From positions 1 to 47,993 of the forward strand of contig JAEYOV010000021.1 of NCBI GenBank assembly GCA_023411395.1: a stretch of 47,993 bases of DNA, read 5' to 3'. This DNA comes from Bacillota bacterium. Lineage in GTDB: Bacteria; Bacillota; Clostridia; Christensenellales; Aristaeellaceae. Positions 34,897-45,400 of the stretch are shown piece after piece (position 1 is the first letter of the stretch; each line of letters opens with the position of its first letter). Both the position numbers and the translations under genes were made by a program. The notes under the pieces were generated by a model, which did not search any database, had not been told where the DNA came from, and worked only from the letters and a program-made list of their open reading frames with translations.

Positions 34897-35376
34897 ATGA
34901 AAAAGGTAGCCGTGGTGATGGGGAGCGACAGCGATCTTCCGGTGCTCAAGGATGCGTTTGACAAGCTCAAGGGGCTGGGCATCCCCTATGAGGCTCATGT
35001 ATATTCCGCCCACCGCACGCCCCAGGAGGCGGCCACTTTCGCAAGAACAGCCCGGGAGAACGGCTTTGGCGTGATCATTGCCGCCGCTGGGAAGGCCGCC
35101 CATCTGGCAGGTGCGCTAGCGGCGCAGACAACGCTGCCGGTGATCGGCGTTCCCATCAAATCCTCTCTGGACGGACTGGACGCTCTTTTGTCCACCGTGC
35201 AGATGCCCACTGGCATCCCCGTGGCCACCGTGGCCATCGACGGTGCCGGCAACGCGGCGCTGCTGGCGGCCCAGATTCTGGCCGTGAGCGAGGAAGGCCT
35301 GGCCGTACGGTTAAGCAGCATGCGGGATGCCATGCGCCAGGCGGTTCTGGCCAAAGACAACAGCCTGAATGTGTGA
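34897..35376 (+). CDS. purE: 5-(carboxyamino)imidazole ribonucleotide mutase
   Basis: A 159-residue PurE that produces CAIR in purine synthesis. Signatures are VVMGSDSDLPVLKDA, VYSAHRTPQEA and AAAGKAAHLAGALAAQT with NAALLAAQIL. This pattern is class I, which normally acts on N5-CAIR made by PurK. No purK is in the operon or window. The start follows AAGGAGG. First structural gene of the operon. Confidence 0.95.
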   Translation: MKKVAVVMGSDSDLPVLKDAFDKLKGLGIPYEAHVYSAHRTPQEAATFARTARENGFGVIIAAAGKAAHLAGALAAQTTLPVIGVPIKSSLDGLDALLSTVQMPTGIPVATVAIDGAGNAALLAAQILAVSEEGLAVRLSSMRDAMRQAVLAKDNSLNV

Positions 35377-35389
35377 TGAGGAGGACGAA

Positions 35390-36103
35390 ATGATGACCAA
35401 GCTGGAGCAGGTATACGAGGGCAAGGCGAAAAAGGTGTTCCGCACCGACGACCCCGAAGTTTATATGGTGGACTACAAAGATGACGCCACCGCCTTCAAC
35501 GGCCTGAAAAAGGGCTCCATCGCGGGCAAGGGCGCCATCAACAACCGCGTAACGAATCATCTGATGAAGCTGCTGGAAAAGCAGGGCATCCCCACCCATT
35601 TCGTGGCCGAAATCTCCCCCCGGGAGACACTGGTGAAGAAAGTCACCATCGTGCCCCTGGAAGTGATCGTGCGCAACATCGCCGCCGGCTCCCTGTCCAA
35701 GCGCCTGGGCCTGCCGGAAGGTACAAAGCTTTCTAAAACCGTACTGGAATACTGCTACAAGGACGACGCGCTGGGCGACCCCATGGTGAACGAATACCAC
35801 ATCGCCGCCATGGGCTGGGCCACCCAGGAGGAGGTGGACCTTATCGCCTCCTATGCGCTGAAGGTAAACGATGTCCTATCCGCTTATTTAAAGGATCTGA
35901 ACATTGAGCTCATCGATTTCAAGCTGGAGTTTGGCAAAACCGCGGGCGGCCAAATCGTGCTGGCGGATGAAATTTCGCCGGATACCTGCCGCTTCTGGGA
36001 CAGCCGCACCCACGAAAAGCTGGACAAGGACCGCTTCCGCCGGGACCTGGGCGGCGTGGAGGACGCGTACCAGGAGATACTCAAGCGCCTGTTGGGGGAA
36101 TAA
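35390..36103 (+). CDS. purC: SAICAR synthase
   Basis: A 237-residue synthase joining CAIR and aspartate with ATP use. Family segments are YEGKAKKVFRTDDPEVYMV, YKDDATAFNG, PLEVIVRNIAAGSLSKRLG and LIDFKLEFGKTAGGQIVLADEISPDTCRFWD. The start at 35390 follows GAGGAGG directly; a second ATG follows at once. It ends directly before the purF start. Confidence 0.97.
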   Translation: MMTKLEQVYEGKAKKVFRTDDPEVYMVDYKDDATAFNGLKKGSIAGKGAINNRVTNHLMKLLEKQGIPTHFVAEISPRETLVKKVTIVPLEVIVRNIAAGSLSKRLGLPEGTKLSKTVLEYCYKDDALGDPMVNEYHIAAMGWATQEEVDLIASYALKVNDVLSAYLKDLNIELIDFKLEFGKTAGGQIVLADEISPDTCRFWDSRTHEKLDKDRFRRDLGGVEDAYQEILKRLLGE

Positions 36104-37546
36104 ATGAAACACTTGTCTGTCAGCGCAAAAGTGCATGAGGAGTGCGGCGTGTTCGGCATCTGGCGCAAGGACGGCGCGGGCGTGGTGGCCTCCGCCTACC
36201 ACGCGCTGTATGCCTTGCAGCATAGGGGCCAGGAAAGCTGCGGCATCGCCGTGAACGCAAACGGCGTCATCACCTGCCACAAGGATGTGGGGCTGGTGAA
36301 CGATGTCTTCACCAAAGAGGTGCTGCAGGGGATGAAGGACGGCCAGGCGGCGGTGGGCCACTGCCGCTACGCCACCACCGGCAGCCACAGCAGGGGCAAC
36401 GCCCAGCCGCTGCTCATCAACCACTTAAAGGGCGGCATGGCCCTGTGCCACAACGGCAACCTGGTGAACGCGTCGGAGCTGAGGGAGACGCTGGAGGAGC
36501 GCGGCGCGATCTTCCACACCACCTCCGATACCGAAGTGATCGCCTACACCATCACCCAGGAGCGCCTGAACGCCCCCTCCATCGAGGAGGCGGTGCGCGG
36601 GGCCATGGAACGCATTCAGGGCGCCTATTCCATCGTGCTCATGAGCCCGCAAAAGGTGATTGCCGCCAGGGACCCTCTGGGCTTTAGGCCGCTGTGCATC
36701 GGCAAAATCGGCGACGGGGGGTACGTGTTCGCCAGCGAAAGCTGCGCGCTGGACGCCATCGGCGCGGACTATGTGCGCGATGTGCTGCCCGGGGAAATCG
36801 TGGTGGCGGGGGAGCAGGGGCTTTATAACATTCCCCCCAAGGAAAAATGCAAACGAAGCTTGTGCGTGTTTGAGTTTATTTATTTTTCCCGTCCCGATTC
36901 CGTGATCGAGGGCGCCAGTGTGCATGTAGCCCGCCTTAGGGCCGGTTCGTTTCTTGCCCTGGAGCATCCCGTGCAGGCGGATGTAGTGGTGGGCGTGCCG
37001 GATTCCGGCATCGACGCCGCCATCGGCTACTCCCGCCAAAGCGGCATCCCCTACGGGCTGGGCTTTATCAAAAACAAGTACATCGGCCGCACATTCATCC
37101 AGCCGGAGCAAACCCAAAGGCAGAATTCCGTACATATCAAGCTGAACGTCATCACTTCCACCGTCAAGGGAAAAAGGGTGGTGCTGGTGGATGATTCGGT
37201 GGTCAGGGGCACCACCAGCGCCAGGATCGTCAAGCTTTTGCGGGACGCCGGGGCCACGGAGGTGCACCTGCGCCTGTCCGCTCCGCCGTTTAAGCATCCC
37301 TGCTATTTCGGCACCGATATCGATTCCACCGAAAACCTCCTGGCCCACAACCACACGGTGGAGCAGATGCGGGAAATCATCGGCGTGGACAGCCTTGGCT
37401 TTTTGAACACCGCCTTTCTGGACAAGCTGGCCGATCATGACTGCGGCGGCTTCTGCACCGCCTGCTTCACGGGGGATTATCCCGTGCCGCCGCCCAGGAG
37501 CACCCGTAAATCCAGGTTTGAAACGCCCATCACCGAAAAAGAGTAA
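36104..37546 (+). CDS. purF: Amidophosphoribosyltransferase
   Basis: A 480-residue enzyme that commits PRPP to purine synthesis by adding ammonia from glutamine. A propeptide of 13 residues precedes the catalytic C14 in HEECGVFGIW, as in Bacillus PurF. The glutaminase domain has YALQHRGQESCGIAV and GHCRYATTGSHSRGNAQP. The PRPP-binding loop is VVLVDDSVVRGTTSARIV. The C-terminal DHDCGGFCTACFTGDYP cysteines fit the iron-sulfur cluster of the Bacillus type, which is sensitive to oxygen. It begins one base after the purC stop. Confidence 0.97.
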   Translation: MKHLSVSAKVHEECGVFGIWRKDGAGVVASAYHALYALQHRGQESCGIAVNANGVITCHKDVGLVNDVFTKEVLQGMKDGQAAVGHCRYATTGSHSRGNAQPLLINHLKGGMALCHNGNLVNASELRETLEERGAIFHTTSDTEVIAYTITQERLNAPSIEEAVRGAMERIQGAYSIVLMSPQKVIAARDPLGFRPLCIGKIGDGGYVFASESCALDAIGADYVRDVLPGEIVVAGEQGLYNIPPKEKCKRSLCVFEFIYFSRPDSVIEGASVHVARLRAGSFLALEHPVQADVVVGVPDSGIDAAIGYSRQSGIPYGLGFIKNKYIGRTFIQPEQTQRQNSVHIKLNVITSTVKGKRVVLVDDSVVRGTTSARIVKLLRDAGATEVHLRLSAPPFKHPCYFGTDIDSTENLLAHNHTVEQMREIIGVDSLGFLNTAFLDKLADHDCGGFCTACFTGDYPVPPPRSTRKSRFETPITEKE

Positions 37547-37561
37547 GCGGGGGAAATGCTT

Positions 37562-38596
37562 ATGAAAAGCGAAAGCGAAAGCTACAAGGCGGCGGGGGTC
37601 GACATCACCGCAGGATACAAGGCCGTGGAGCTGATGAAAAGCCACGTGGCCCGCACCATGATCCCGGGCGTGTTAAGCGGCATCGGCGGATTCGGCGGGC
37701 TGTTCGAGCTGGACATGGAAGGCATGAAAAAGCCCGTGCTGGTGTCCGGCACCGATGGCGTGGGCACGAAGCTGAAAATCGCCTTTTTGATGGACAAGCA
37801 TGACACCGTAGGCATCGACTGCGTGGCCATGTGCGTCAACGACATCATCTACTGCGGGGCAAAGCCCCTTTTCTTTTTGGACTACGTGGCCGTGGGCAAA
37901 AATCTGCCGGAGCGTGTTGCTTCAATCGTGTCCGGCGTGGCCGAAGGCTGCGTGCGCGCCGGATGCGCATTGATCGGCGGGGAAACGGCGGAGATGCCGG
38001 GCTTTTATCCGCCGGATGAGTACGACCTGGCCGGGTTTGCCGTGGGCATGGTGGACAGGGACAAGATCATTGATAACGAAAAGACGAAGCCCGGTGATGT
38101 CCTGATCGCCCTGCCCTCCTCCGGCGTGCATTCCAACGGCTTTTCGCTGGTGCGCAAGGTGTTCAATGTGGAGAGCGATATCCTGCGCAGGTATCAGGCG
38201 GAACTGCAAAAATCCCTGGGGGAGGAACTGCTGACACCCACAAAGATTTACGTAAAGCCCGTTCTCAGCCTGTTGAAGGAAATTGATGTGCTGGGCATCT
38301 CCCACATCACCGGCGGCGGCTTTTACGAGAATATCCCAAGGGCCTTGCCCAAGGGGCTTTGCGCCCGCATCGAAAAGGCGGCTGTCAAAACACAGCCTAT
38401 CTTCCGCTTGATTTCCAAAACCGGGAATGTTCCCGAAAAGGATATGTTCAACACCTTCAACATGGGGGTTGGCATGTGCTTGACTGTGCCCAAGGCGCAG
38501 GCGGACAAAGCTGTTGAAATTCTCCGCGCCCAGGGCGAGGACGCCTATGTGATCGGCGAGGTCGCAAAGGGAGAGGACGGCGTGCTTTTATGGTAA
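37562..38596 (+). CDS. purM: Phosphoribosylformylglycinamidine cyclo-ligase
   Basis: A 344-residue AIR synthetase that closes the imidazole ring. Signatures are YKAAGVDITAGYKAVELMK, VSGTDGVGTKLKIAF, CVNDIIYCGAKPLFFLDYVA, GGETAEMPGFY and ISHITGGGFYENIPRALP. An ATG at 37556 is too close to GGGGGAA, so 37562 is preferred. It overlaps purN by seven bases. Confidence 0.96.
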   Translation: MKSESESYKAAGVDITAGYKAVELMKSHVARTMIPGVLSGIGGFGGLFELDMEGMKKPVLVSGTDGVGTKLKIAFLMDKHDTVGIDCVAMCVNDIIYCGAKPLFFLDYVAVGKNLPERVASIVSGVAEGCVRAGCALIGGETAEMPGFYPPDEYDLAGFAVGMVDRDKIIDNEKTKPGDVLIALPSSGVHSNGFSLVRKVFNVESDILRRYQAELQKSLGEELLTPTKIYVKPVLSLLKEIDVLGISHITGGGFYENIPRALPKGLCARIEKAAVKTQPIFRLISKTGNVPEKDMFNTFNMGVGMCLTVPKAQADKAVEILRAQGEDAYVIGEVAKGEDGVLLW

Positions 38597-39204
38597 GGGT
38601 GGCTGTTCTGGTATCAGGCGGCGGCACCAACCTGCAGGCCATATTGGACGCCAAGGCGGCGGGAAAGATTCCCCACGGGGAAATTGCGCTGGTCGTATCC
38701 AACCGGGAAGGCGCCTATGCCCTGGAGCGCGCCCGGATGGCAGGCATTCCTTCCCTGGTGGCGAAAAAGGAAAAGGGCACGACGCCGGAAGCCTATGGGG
38801 AACTGCTGCTTGAAATCCTCAGGCAAAACGGTATCGGATTTGTGGTGCTGGCGGGCTTTTTGGCCATCCTGCCGGAGAACGTGACCCGCGCCTATGAAGG
38901 CCGCATCATCAACGTCCATCCCAGCCTCATCCCTGCCTTTTGCGGCGCGGGGTACTACGGGCTTAAGGTACACGAGGCGGCCTTGGCATACGGCGTGAAA
39001 GTGACGGGGGCGACCGTACATTATGTGAACGAGATTCCCGACGGCGGCAAAATCATCGCCCAAAAGGCAGTGGATATTTTGCCTGACGATACGCCCGAAT
39101 CGCTGCAAAAGCGCGTAATGGTGGAGGCGGAGTGGCAGCTTTTGCCCAAGGCGGTGGAGGATTGCTGCCGGGAGATTTATAATGCCAAGGAGGACAAGCT
39201 GTAA
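38590..39204 (+). CDS. purN: Phosphoribosylglycinamide formyltransferase
   Basis: A 204-residue GAR transformylase using 10-formyl-tetrahydrofolate. Signatures are VAVLVSGGGTNLQAILDA, LAGFLAILPENVTRAYEGRIINVHPSLIPAF and GATVHYVNEIPDGGKIIAQ, which include the catalytic N, H and D residues. It overlaps purM by seven bases and the next gene by one. Confidence 0.96.
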   Translation: MVRVAVLVSGGGTNLQAILDAKAAGKIPHGEIALVVSNREGAYALERARMAGIPSLVAKKEKGTTPEAYGELLLEILRQNGIGFVVLAGFLAILPENVTRAYEGRIINVHPSLIPAFCGAGYYGLKVHEAALAYGVKVTGATVHYVNEIPDGGKIIAQKAVDILPDDTPESLQKRVMVEAEWQLLPKAVEDCCREIYNAKEDKL

Positions 39205-39914
39205 TGCCGGCTGACTTGTTTGCAATCCTTTCGGAGAACGCTTATCCCGGCCGGGGAATCCTGCTGGGCCGGACGCAGAACCACGCCGTCATGGCCTATT
39301 TCATCATGGGCCGCAGCGAAAACAGCCGCAACCGGGTATTCGTACCCTTTGAGGGCGGCATCCGCACCGAGGCATTTGATCCTAAAAAGCTTTTAGACCC
39401 TTCCCTGATCATTTACGCCCCGGTCCGCGTGCTTGAGAATCAAACCATCGTCACCAACGGCGACCAGACGGATACCATCATTGATTTTCTTCAATCGGGC
39501 AAAAGCTTTGAGGATGCGCTCCGCACCCGAACCTTTGAGCCGGACGCGCCGAACTACACGCCCCGCATCAGCGGATTGATGTTGGTGAAGAATGGAAGTT
39601 GCGCCTGCCGCCTGTCGATTTTAAAAAGCGGAGGCGGAAACCCAAACGCTCCGCAACGGTTTTTCTTTGAGTATCCCATGCCCGCCGCGGGGGAGGGGCA
39701 TCTCATCCATACCTACCGCTGTGACGGAAACCCCATCCCCTCCTTTGAGGGAGAACCGGTTTGCGTGGCGCTGCCGGAAATGGATATGGAGGATTTCGCT
39801 CAAAGGCTGTGGGAAAGCCTGAACCCTGACAACAAGGTGTCCCTGTTTGTGCGCTGCATTCGCCTATCGGACGGTGAGACGCGCACGAGCATCATCAATA
39901 AAAACAAAAAGTAA
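39204..39914 (+). CDS. IMP cyclohydrolase, PurO-like (PF07826 family)
   Basis: A 236-residue protein of the archaeal-type IMP cyclohydrolase family, found also in Clostridia. Characteristic stretches are YPGRGILLGRTQNHAVMAYFIMGRSENSRNR-type sequence at the N-terminus, DPSLIIYAPVRV and TNGDQTDTI, then FEPDAPNYTPRISG. It would carry out the last step, closing FAICAR to IMP. It directly precedes a stand-alone AICAR transformylase; together they replace the usual two-domain PurH, to which this protein is unrelated in fold. Start follows AAGGAGG inside the end of purN. Confidence 0.9.
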   Translation: MPADLFAILSENAYPGRGILLGRTQNHAVMAYFIMGRSENSRNRVFVPFEGGIRTEAFDPKKLLDPSLIIYAPVRVLENQTIVTNGDQTDTIIDFLQSGKSFEDALRTRTFEPDAPNYTPRISGLMLVKNGSCACRLSILKSGGGNPNAPQRFFFEYPMPAAGEGHLIHTYRCDGNPIPSFEGEPVCVALPEMDMEDFAQRLWESLNPDNKVSLFVRCIRLSDGETRTSIINKNKK

Positions 39915-39929
39915 GCGAGGCGAAGGACA

Positions 39930-41105
39930 ATGCCTAAAGAGCTGGCGCTGAAATACGGCTGCAACCCGAACCAGAAGCCTTCCCGAATCTTCCTGCGGGA
40001 CGGGGAATTGCCCATTCAGGTTTTGGGCGGCAGGCCCGGCTACATCAACCTGCTGGACGCGCTCAACGGCTGGCAGCTTGTGCGGGAATTGAAAACGGCC
40101 ACCGGCCTTCCCGCCGCGGCCTCCTTCAAGCATGTGAGCCCGGCGGGGGCGGCTGTGGGGCTGCCCTTAACCGATGTGCTCAAGCAAATCTATTTTGTGG
40201 GGAGTAAGGCGCTGTCACCCCTTGCCTGCGCCTACGCCAGGGCGCGGGGGGCCGACCGCATGTCCTCCTTTGGCGATTTTATTGCCCTATCGGACGTGTG
40301 TGATGTGGAAACGGCCAACCTTATCAAGCCTGAGGTCTCCGACGGTGTCATCGCGCCGGGATACGCGCCCGAGGCACTGGAGATTTTGAAGGCAAAGCGC
40401 CAGGGGAATTACAACATCGTCCAAATCGACCCGGCTTACATACCTGCACCCATCGAGCAAAAGGATGTATTCGGCGTCACCTTCGAGCAGGGGCGGAACG
40501 AACTGAAAATCAATGAAGTACTTCTTGAAAACATCGTTACCCAAAACAAAAGCATTCCGCCGGATGCAAAGCGTGACCTGCTGATCTCCCTCATTACCCT
40601 CAAGTACACCCAATCGAATTCCGTCTGCTACGTCAAGGATGGCCAGGTCATCGGCGTGGGGGCCGGGCAGCAGTCCCGAATCCACTGCACCCGCCTGGCG
40701 GGCAGTAAGGCGGACAACTGGTGGCTCCGGCAGCATCCCAAGGTGCTGGCGCTGCCCTTTGCGCAAAACTTGGGCCGGCCCGACCGGGACAACACCATCG
40801 ACCTGTACATTTCCGATGACTGTGAGGATGTGCTCGGGGAGGAAAGCTGGCGTACGTTTTTTGCATCACGACCCGACCCCCTCACCCCCGCGGAAAGGAA
40901 GGAATGGCTTTTAAGACTGTCGGATGTATCCCTGGGCAGCGACGCCTTCTTCCCCTTTGGCGACAACATTCAAAGGGCGCACCGCAGCGGCGTTATGTAC
41001 GTGGCCCAGCCCGGCGGCTCCGTGCGGGACGACCAGGTGATTGCCACCTGCGACGCGTACGGCATGGCCATGTGCTTTACGGGCATCCGCCTGTTCCACC
41101 ACTGA
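39930..41105 (+). CDS. Stand-alone AICAR transformylase (PurH C-terminal domain only)
   Basis: A 391-residue enzyme that formylates AICAR to FAICAR with 10-formyl-tetrahydrofolate. It corresponds to the second domain of PurH: LKYGCNPNQKPSRIF, AAASFKHVSPAGAAVG (with the catalytic KH), LKYTQSNSVCYVKDGQVIGVGAGQQSRIHCTRLAG and the final SDAFFPFGDNIQRAHRSGV with QPGGSVRDDQVIATCDAYG. The IMP cyclohydrolase domain of PurH is missing, and that role falls to the gene before it. Confidence 0.94.
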   Translation: MPKELALKYGCNPNQKPSRIFLRDGELPIQVLGGRPGYINLLDALNGWQLVRELKTATGLPAAASFKHVSPAGAAVGLPLTDVLKQIYFVGSKALSPLACAYARARGADRMSSFGDFIALSDVCDVETANLIKPEVSDGVIAPGYAPEALEILKAKRQGNYNIVQIDPAYIPAPIEQKDVFGVTFEQGRNELKINEVLLENIVTQNKSIPPDAKRDLLISLITLKYTQSNSVCYVKDGQVIGVGAGQQSRIHCTRLAGSKADNWWLRQHPKVLALPFAQNLGRPDRDNTIDLYISDDCEDVLGEESWRTFFASRPDPLTPAERKEWLLRLSDVSLGSDAFFPFGDNIQRAHRSGVMYVAQPGGSVRDDQVIATCDAYGMAMCFTGIRLFHH

Positions 41106-41119
41106 TGGGAGGGAACGCC

Positions 41120-42400
41120 ATGAAACTGTTGCTGGTGGGGGGCGGCGGCCGGGAGCACGTTATCCTGCAAAAGCTTCGGGAAAATCCCGCAGTCAAGGAA
41201 ATATATGTCCTCCCCGGCAACGGCGGCATGGCAGGGGAGGCAGCCTGTGTGCCCGTCAAGGCGACGGATATCCATACCATCGCCGCCTTTGCCAAAGAGA
41301 AGGCCATTGATTTCGCGGTGGTGGCCCCGGATGATCCCCTGTGCCTGGGGCTGGTGGACCTGCTTAAAGAGTCGGGCATTCCCGCCTTCGGCCCGGACAA
41401 GAAGGCCGCCCTTATCGAGGGCAGCAAGGTCTTTGCCAAAGACCTCATGAAGAAATACGCCATCCCCACCGCCGCCTATGAAACCTTCGGCGACGCCCAG
41501 GCCGCGTTTGCATACCTTAAAGCCTGCAAGTATCCCGTTGTCGTCAAAGCCGACGGCCTGGCCCTGGGCAAGGGCGTGCTGATCTGTTTGACCCGGGCGG
41601 AGGCGGAGGATGCCATCCGAAGCATCATGCAGGAAAAAATCTTCGGTGTTTCTGGCAGCCGGGTAGTCGTTGAAGAATTTCTCGAAGGCCCCGAGGTGTC
41701 GGTCTTGTGCTTTACCGACGGGGAAACCGTAAAGCCCATGGTATCCTCCATGGATCACAAGCGGGCGCTGGATTTCGACCAGGGTCTCAACACCGGCGGC
41801 ATGGGCGTGATCGCCCCGAACCCCTTTTACACGGAGGAGACCGCGTCAAGGTGCATGAAGGAAATCTTCCTGCCGACCATTGAGGCCATGAACAGGGAAG
41901 GCCGCACCTTCCGCGGCTGCCTGTACTTTGGCCTGATGCTGACGGACTCAGGCCCCAAGGTGATCGAGTACAACTGCCGCTTTGGCGACCCGGAAGCCCA
42001 GGCGGTGCTGCCGCTTCTGAAAAGCGATCTGTTGACCGTTATGAAGGCTACGGCGGACGGAACCCTTCATAAGACGGACGTATCCTTTACCTCCGGCGCG
42101 TCCTGCTGCGTGGTGCTGGCCAGCGGCGGTTACCCCGTGGCCTATGAAACGGGCAAGGAAATCAAGGGGCTGAACGCGAAAAAAGAACCGGGCGTATACC
42201 ACTTCCACGCGGGCACAAAGCGCCTGGAGGATGGCAAAATCCTCACCTCCGGCGGGCGGGTGCTGGGCGTTACTGCAACAGCGGACACGCTGGAATTGGC
42301 GGTGCAGAAGGCCTACCGCGCCTGTGAGGCCGTTTCTTTTGAGAATATGCACATGCGCCGCGATATCGGGCAGCGTGCCCTGAACGCTTCAAAAAGATAA
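41120..42400 (+). CDS. purD: Phosphoribosylamine-glycine ligase
   Basis: A 426-residue ATP-grasp enzyme joining phosphoribosylamine and glycine. The N-terminus KLLLVGGGGREHVILQKL is typical, followed by PGNGGMAGEA, YPVVVKADGLALGKGV, SMDHKRALDFDQGLNTGGMGVIAP and VIEYNCRFGDPEAQAVLPLL. The ATG at 41120 follows GGGAGGG; the upstream open frame belongs to the overlap with the preceding gene. Length is normal. Confidence 0.97.
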   Translation: MKLLLVGGGGREHVILQKLRENPAVKEIYVLPGNGGMAGEAACVPVKATDIHTIAAFAKEKAIDFAVVAPDDPLCLGLVDLLKESGIPAFGPDKKAALIEGSKVFAKDLMKKYAIPTAAYETFGDAQAAFAYLKACKYPVVVKADGLALGKGVLICLTRAEAEDAIRSIMQEKIFGVSGSRVVVEEFLEGPEVSVLCFTDGETVKPMVSSMDHKRALDFDQGLNTGGMGVIAPNPFYTEETASRCMKEIFLPTIEAMNREGRTFRGCLYFGLMLTDSGPKVIEYNCRFGDPEAQAVLPLLKSDLLTVMKATADGTLHKTDVSFTSGASCCVVLASGGYPVAYETGKEIKGLNAKKEPGVYHFHAGTKRLEDGKILTSGGRVLGVTATADTLELAVQKAYRACEAVSFENMHMRRDIGQRALNASKR

Positions 42401-42413
42401 AGGGGGAACCGGC

Positions 42414-45400
42414 ATGCCTGTTTTCCGTTTGTATGTGGAGAAAAAAGCGCCCTACGCCGTGGAGGCCGCACAGTTTTTTCAGGAAATCCGTAGCCTGATG
42501 GGCATTCAAAGCGTCACCTCCCTGCGGCTGCTCAACCGCTATGATGTGGAGGGCCTTGATCAAGCGCTTTTTGAAACGTGCAAGCCCGTTGTGTTCTTCG
42601 AGCCGCAGTTGGATACCGCCTATGCCGAGCTGCCCGTAAAGGACGAAACGGTCTTCGCCGTGGAATCCCTGCCCGGCCAGTTTGACCAGCGGGCCGATTC
42701 CTGCGCGGAGTGCATCCAGCTTGTTTCCCAGGGCGAGCGGCCTACGGTCCGCACCGCCAGGGTTTATCTGCTGGGCGGGAATCCTTCGGAGGACGAAATC
42801 CTTCGGATTAAAAAATACGTCATCAACCCTGTGGAAAGCCGGGAAGCATCCCTTGAACGCCGCGATACGCTGCACATGGATTACAAGGAGCCGGAGGATA
42901 TTGAGGTTTTGCACGGCTTCCGCAAGCTGGACAGGGACGCCGTGGGGGAATTCGTGCGCAAATATGGTCTGGCCATGGACGCCGACGATCTGCTCTTTTG
43001 CCAGAACTATTTCCTATCGGAAAACCGGGACCCCACCCTTACGGAAATCCGCATGATCGACACCTACTGGTCCGACCACTGCCGCCATACCACCTTCCTT
43101 ACCGTGCTGGATGAGGTGAATATCGAAAAGGAGCGGGTGGAAAAAGCATTCCTGAATTATTTGAAGCTTCGGGAAGCGGTGCACGGGGGGAAGGACAAGC
43201 CCATCACCCTCATGGACATCGCCACCATTGGGGCCAAGTATCTGAAAAAGCAAGGGAAGCTTTCCAATCTGGATGTGTCCGACGAGATCAACGCCTGCTC
43301 CATAGAGATCAATGTGGACGTGGACGGCAAGCCGGAACCCTGGCTTTTGATGTTCAAGAACGAAACCCATAACCATCCCACCGAAATCGAGCCTTTCGGC
43401 GGCGCGGCCACCTGCATCGGCGGGGCCATCCGCGACCCCCTTTCCGGCCGCACCTACGTATACCAGGCCATGCGTGTGACCGGCGCGGCGGACCCGCTTA
43501 CGCCGCTTGAAAAAACGCTGCCGGGCAAGCTGCCCCAGCGCAAGCTGACCACCACCGCCGCGGCGGGCTACAGCTCCTACGGCAATCAAATCGGCCTGGC
43601 CACCGGCTTTGTGGATGAAATCTACCACCCCGGCTATGTGGCCAAGCGCATGGAGATCGGCGCGGTATTGGGCGCCGCCCCCAAGAAAAATATACGCCGG
43701 GAGACGCCTGCCCCTGGCGACGCGGTGGTGGTGCTGGGCGGGCGCACGGGCCGGGATGGCTGCGGCGGGGCCACAGGCTCCTCCAAATCCCACCAACTGA
43801 CCAGCATTGAAACCTGCGGTGCCGAGGTGCAAAAGGGCAACCCGCCCACCGAGCGCAAGCTGCAAAGGCTGTTCCGCAATCCCGAGGTCACCCGCATGAT
43901 CAAGCGCTGCAACGACTTTGGGGCCGGCGGCGTATCGGTGGCCATCGGCGAGCTGGCCGACGGCCTGGACATTGATCTGGACGCCGTGCCCAAAAAGTAT
44001 GAGGGGCTCGACGGTACGGAGCTTGCCATTTCCGAAAGCCAGGAGCGCATGGCCGTGGTGCTTGCCCCGGAGGATGTTCAAACCTTTCTGGAGGAAGCCC
44101 GGAGGGAAAACATCGAGGCCACCGTGGCAGCCCATGTGAAGGAGCAAAAGCGCCTCACCATGACCTGGCGGGGAAAGACCGTTGTGGATATCGGCCGGGA
44201 TTTTTTAAACTCCAACGGCGCGGCAAAGCATGCCGCCGCCTGGGTGAAGCCGGCGCAAATCCGGCAAAAGACCGCGCCTTCCGGTACGCTTGCGGAAAAG
44301 CTCACCGCGCTTATGTCCGATTTGAATGTGTGCGGCAAAAAGGGGCTGGTGGAACGGTTCGATTCCACCATCGGCGCGGGAACCGTCGTCATGCCCTTCG
44401 GCGGGAAAAAGCAATTAACGCCCATCCAGGCCATGTCTGCCAAGCTGCCGCTGGAAAAAGGGAATACCTCCGCCTGTTCAGGCATGGCCTACGGCTTCAA
44501 TCCCTACCTTACTGAGCAATGCCCGTACGAGGGAGCATACCTGGCGGTGGCGGAAAGCGTCGCCAAACTCGTGGCGTCGGGCTTTTCCCGCAGGGATGCT
44601 TACCTTACCTTTCAGGAGTATTTTGAGCGGCTGGGCGCAAAGCCGGAGCGGTGGGGCAAGCCTCTGGCGGCGCTGCTGGGCGCGCTGGACGCCCAATTGC
44701 ATTTTGGTATCGCCGCCATCGGGGGCAAGGACAGTATGTCCGGCTCCTTTGAAAACCTCGATGTGCCGCCTACATTGGTATCCTTCGCCGTGGCCCCCGG
44801 GCAGGCCGAATGCGTTTCTACCCCCGAGTTCAAGCAGCCGGGACACAAGGTAGTTTTGCTTTCCTCAGACCTTTTGAACGATCCGGAGAGCTTTTTGAAG
44901 ACGCTGGATACGGTGGAAACGCTTCTTCGGGAGAAGAAGGCCTGCTCCGCCTGGGCGGTGGACTTTGGCGGCATCGCCGAGGGAATCGTAAAAATGGCGC
45001 TGGGGAATGAAATCGGCTTTGCGCTGGACAGTGGCTTTGCCGGCGATTTGTTTGCCTGGCGGTACGGCAGCTTTATTCTGGAGCTTTCGGAGGAAATGGA
45101 TATCGGGGAAAACCTGGGTTGTACGGCGGAAGCTTACACCTTTGCCGCACACGGTGAGACGGCAAATCTTGCCGCCGTACAGGAAGCCTGGGAAAGCAAG
45201 CTGGAAAGCGTGTTTCCCTACCGTGGCAAAAGCACGGTTGACAAGCCGGAAATTTTCTCCTATGCTGTGGACAGGCGGGTTTCGCCAAAGATCGGCTGTG
45301 CCCGGCCCAGGGCCTTCATCCCCGTGTTCCCCGGCACCAACTGCGAGGTGGATACCCTGCGTGCGCTTGAGCGCGCCGGGGCGGACGCGGACGTGTTTGT

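Noticed and set aside
36425..37645. A 406-codon minus-strand open frame opposite purF
   Set aside because: Antisense to purF and purM starts, no binding site, composition typical of a reverse frame.
43014..44147. A 377-codon minus-strand open frame within purL
   Set aside because: Shadow of purL with biased composition; no domain recognisable.
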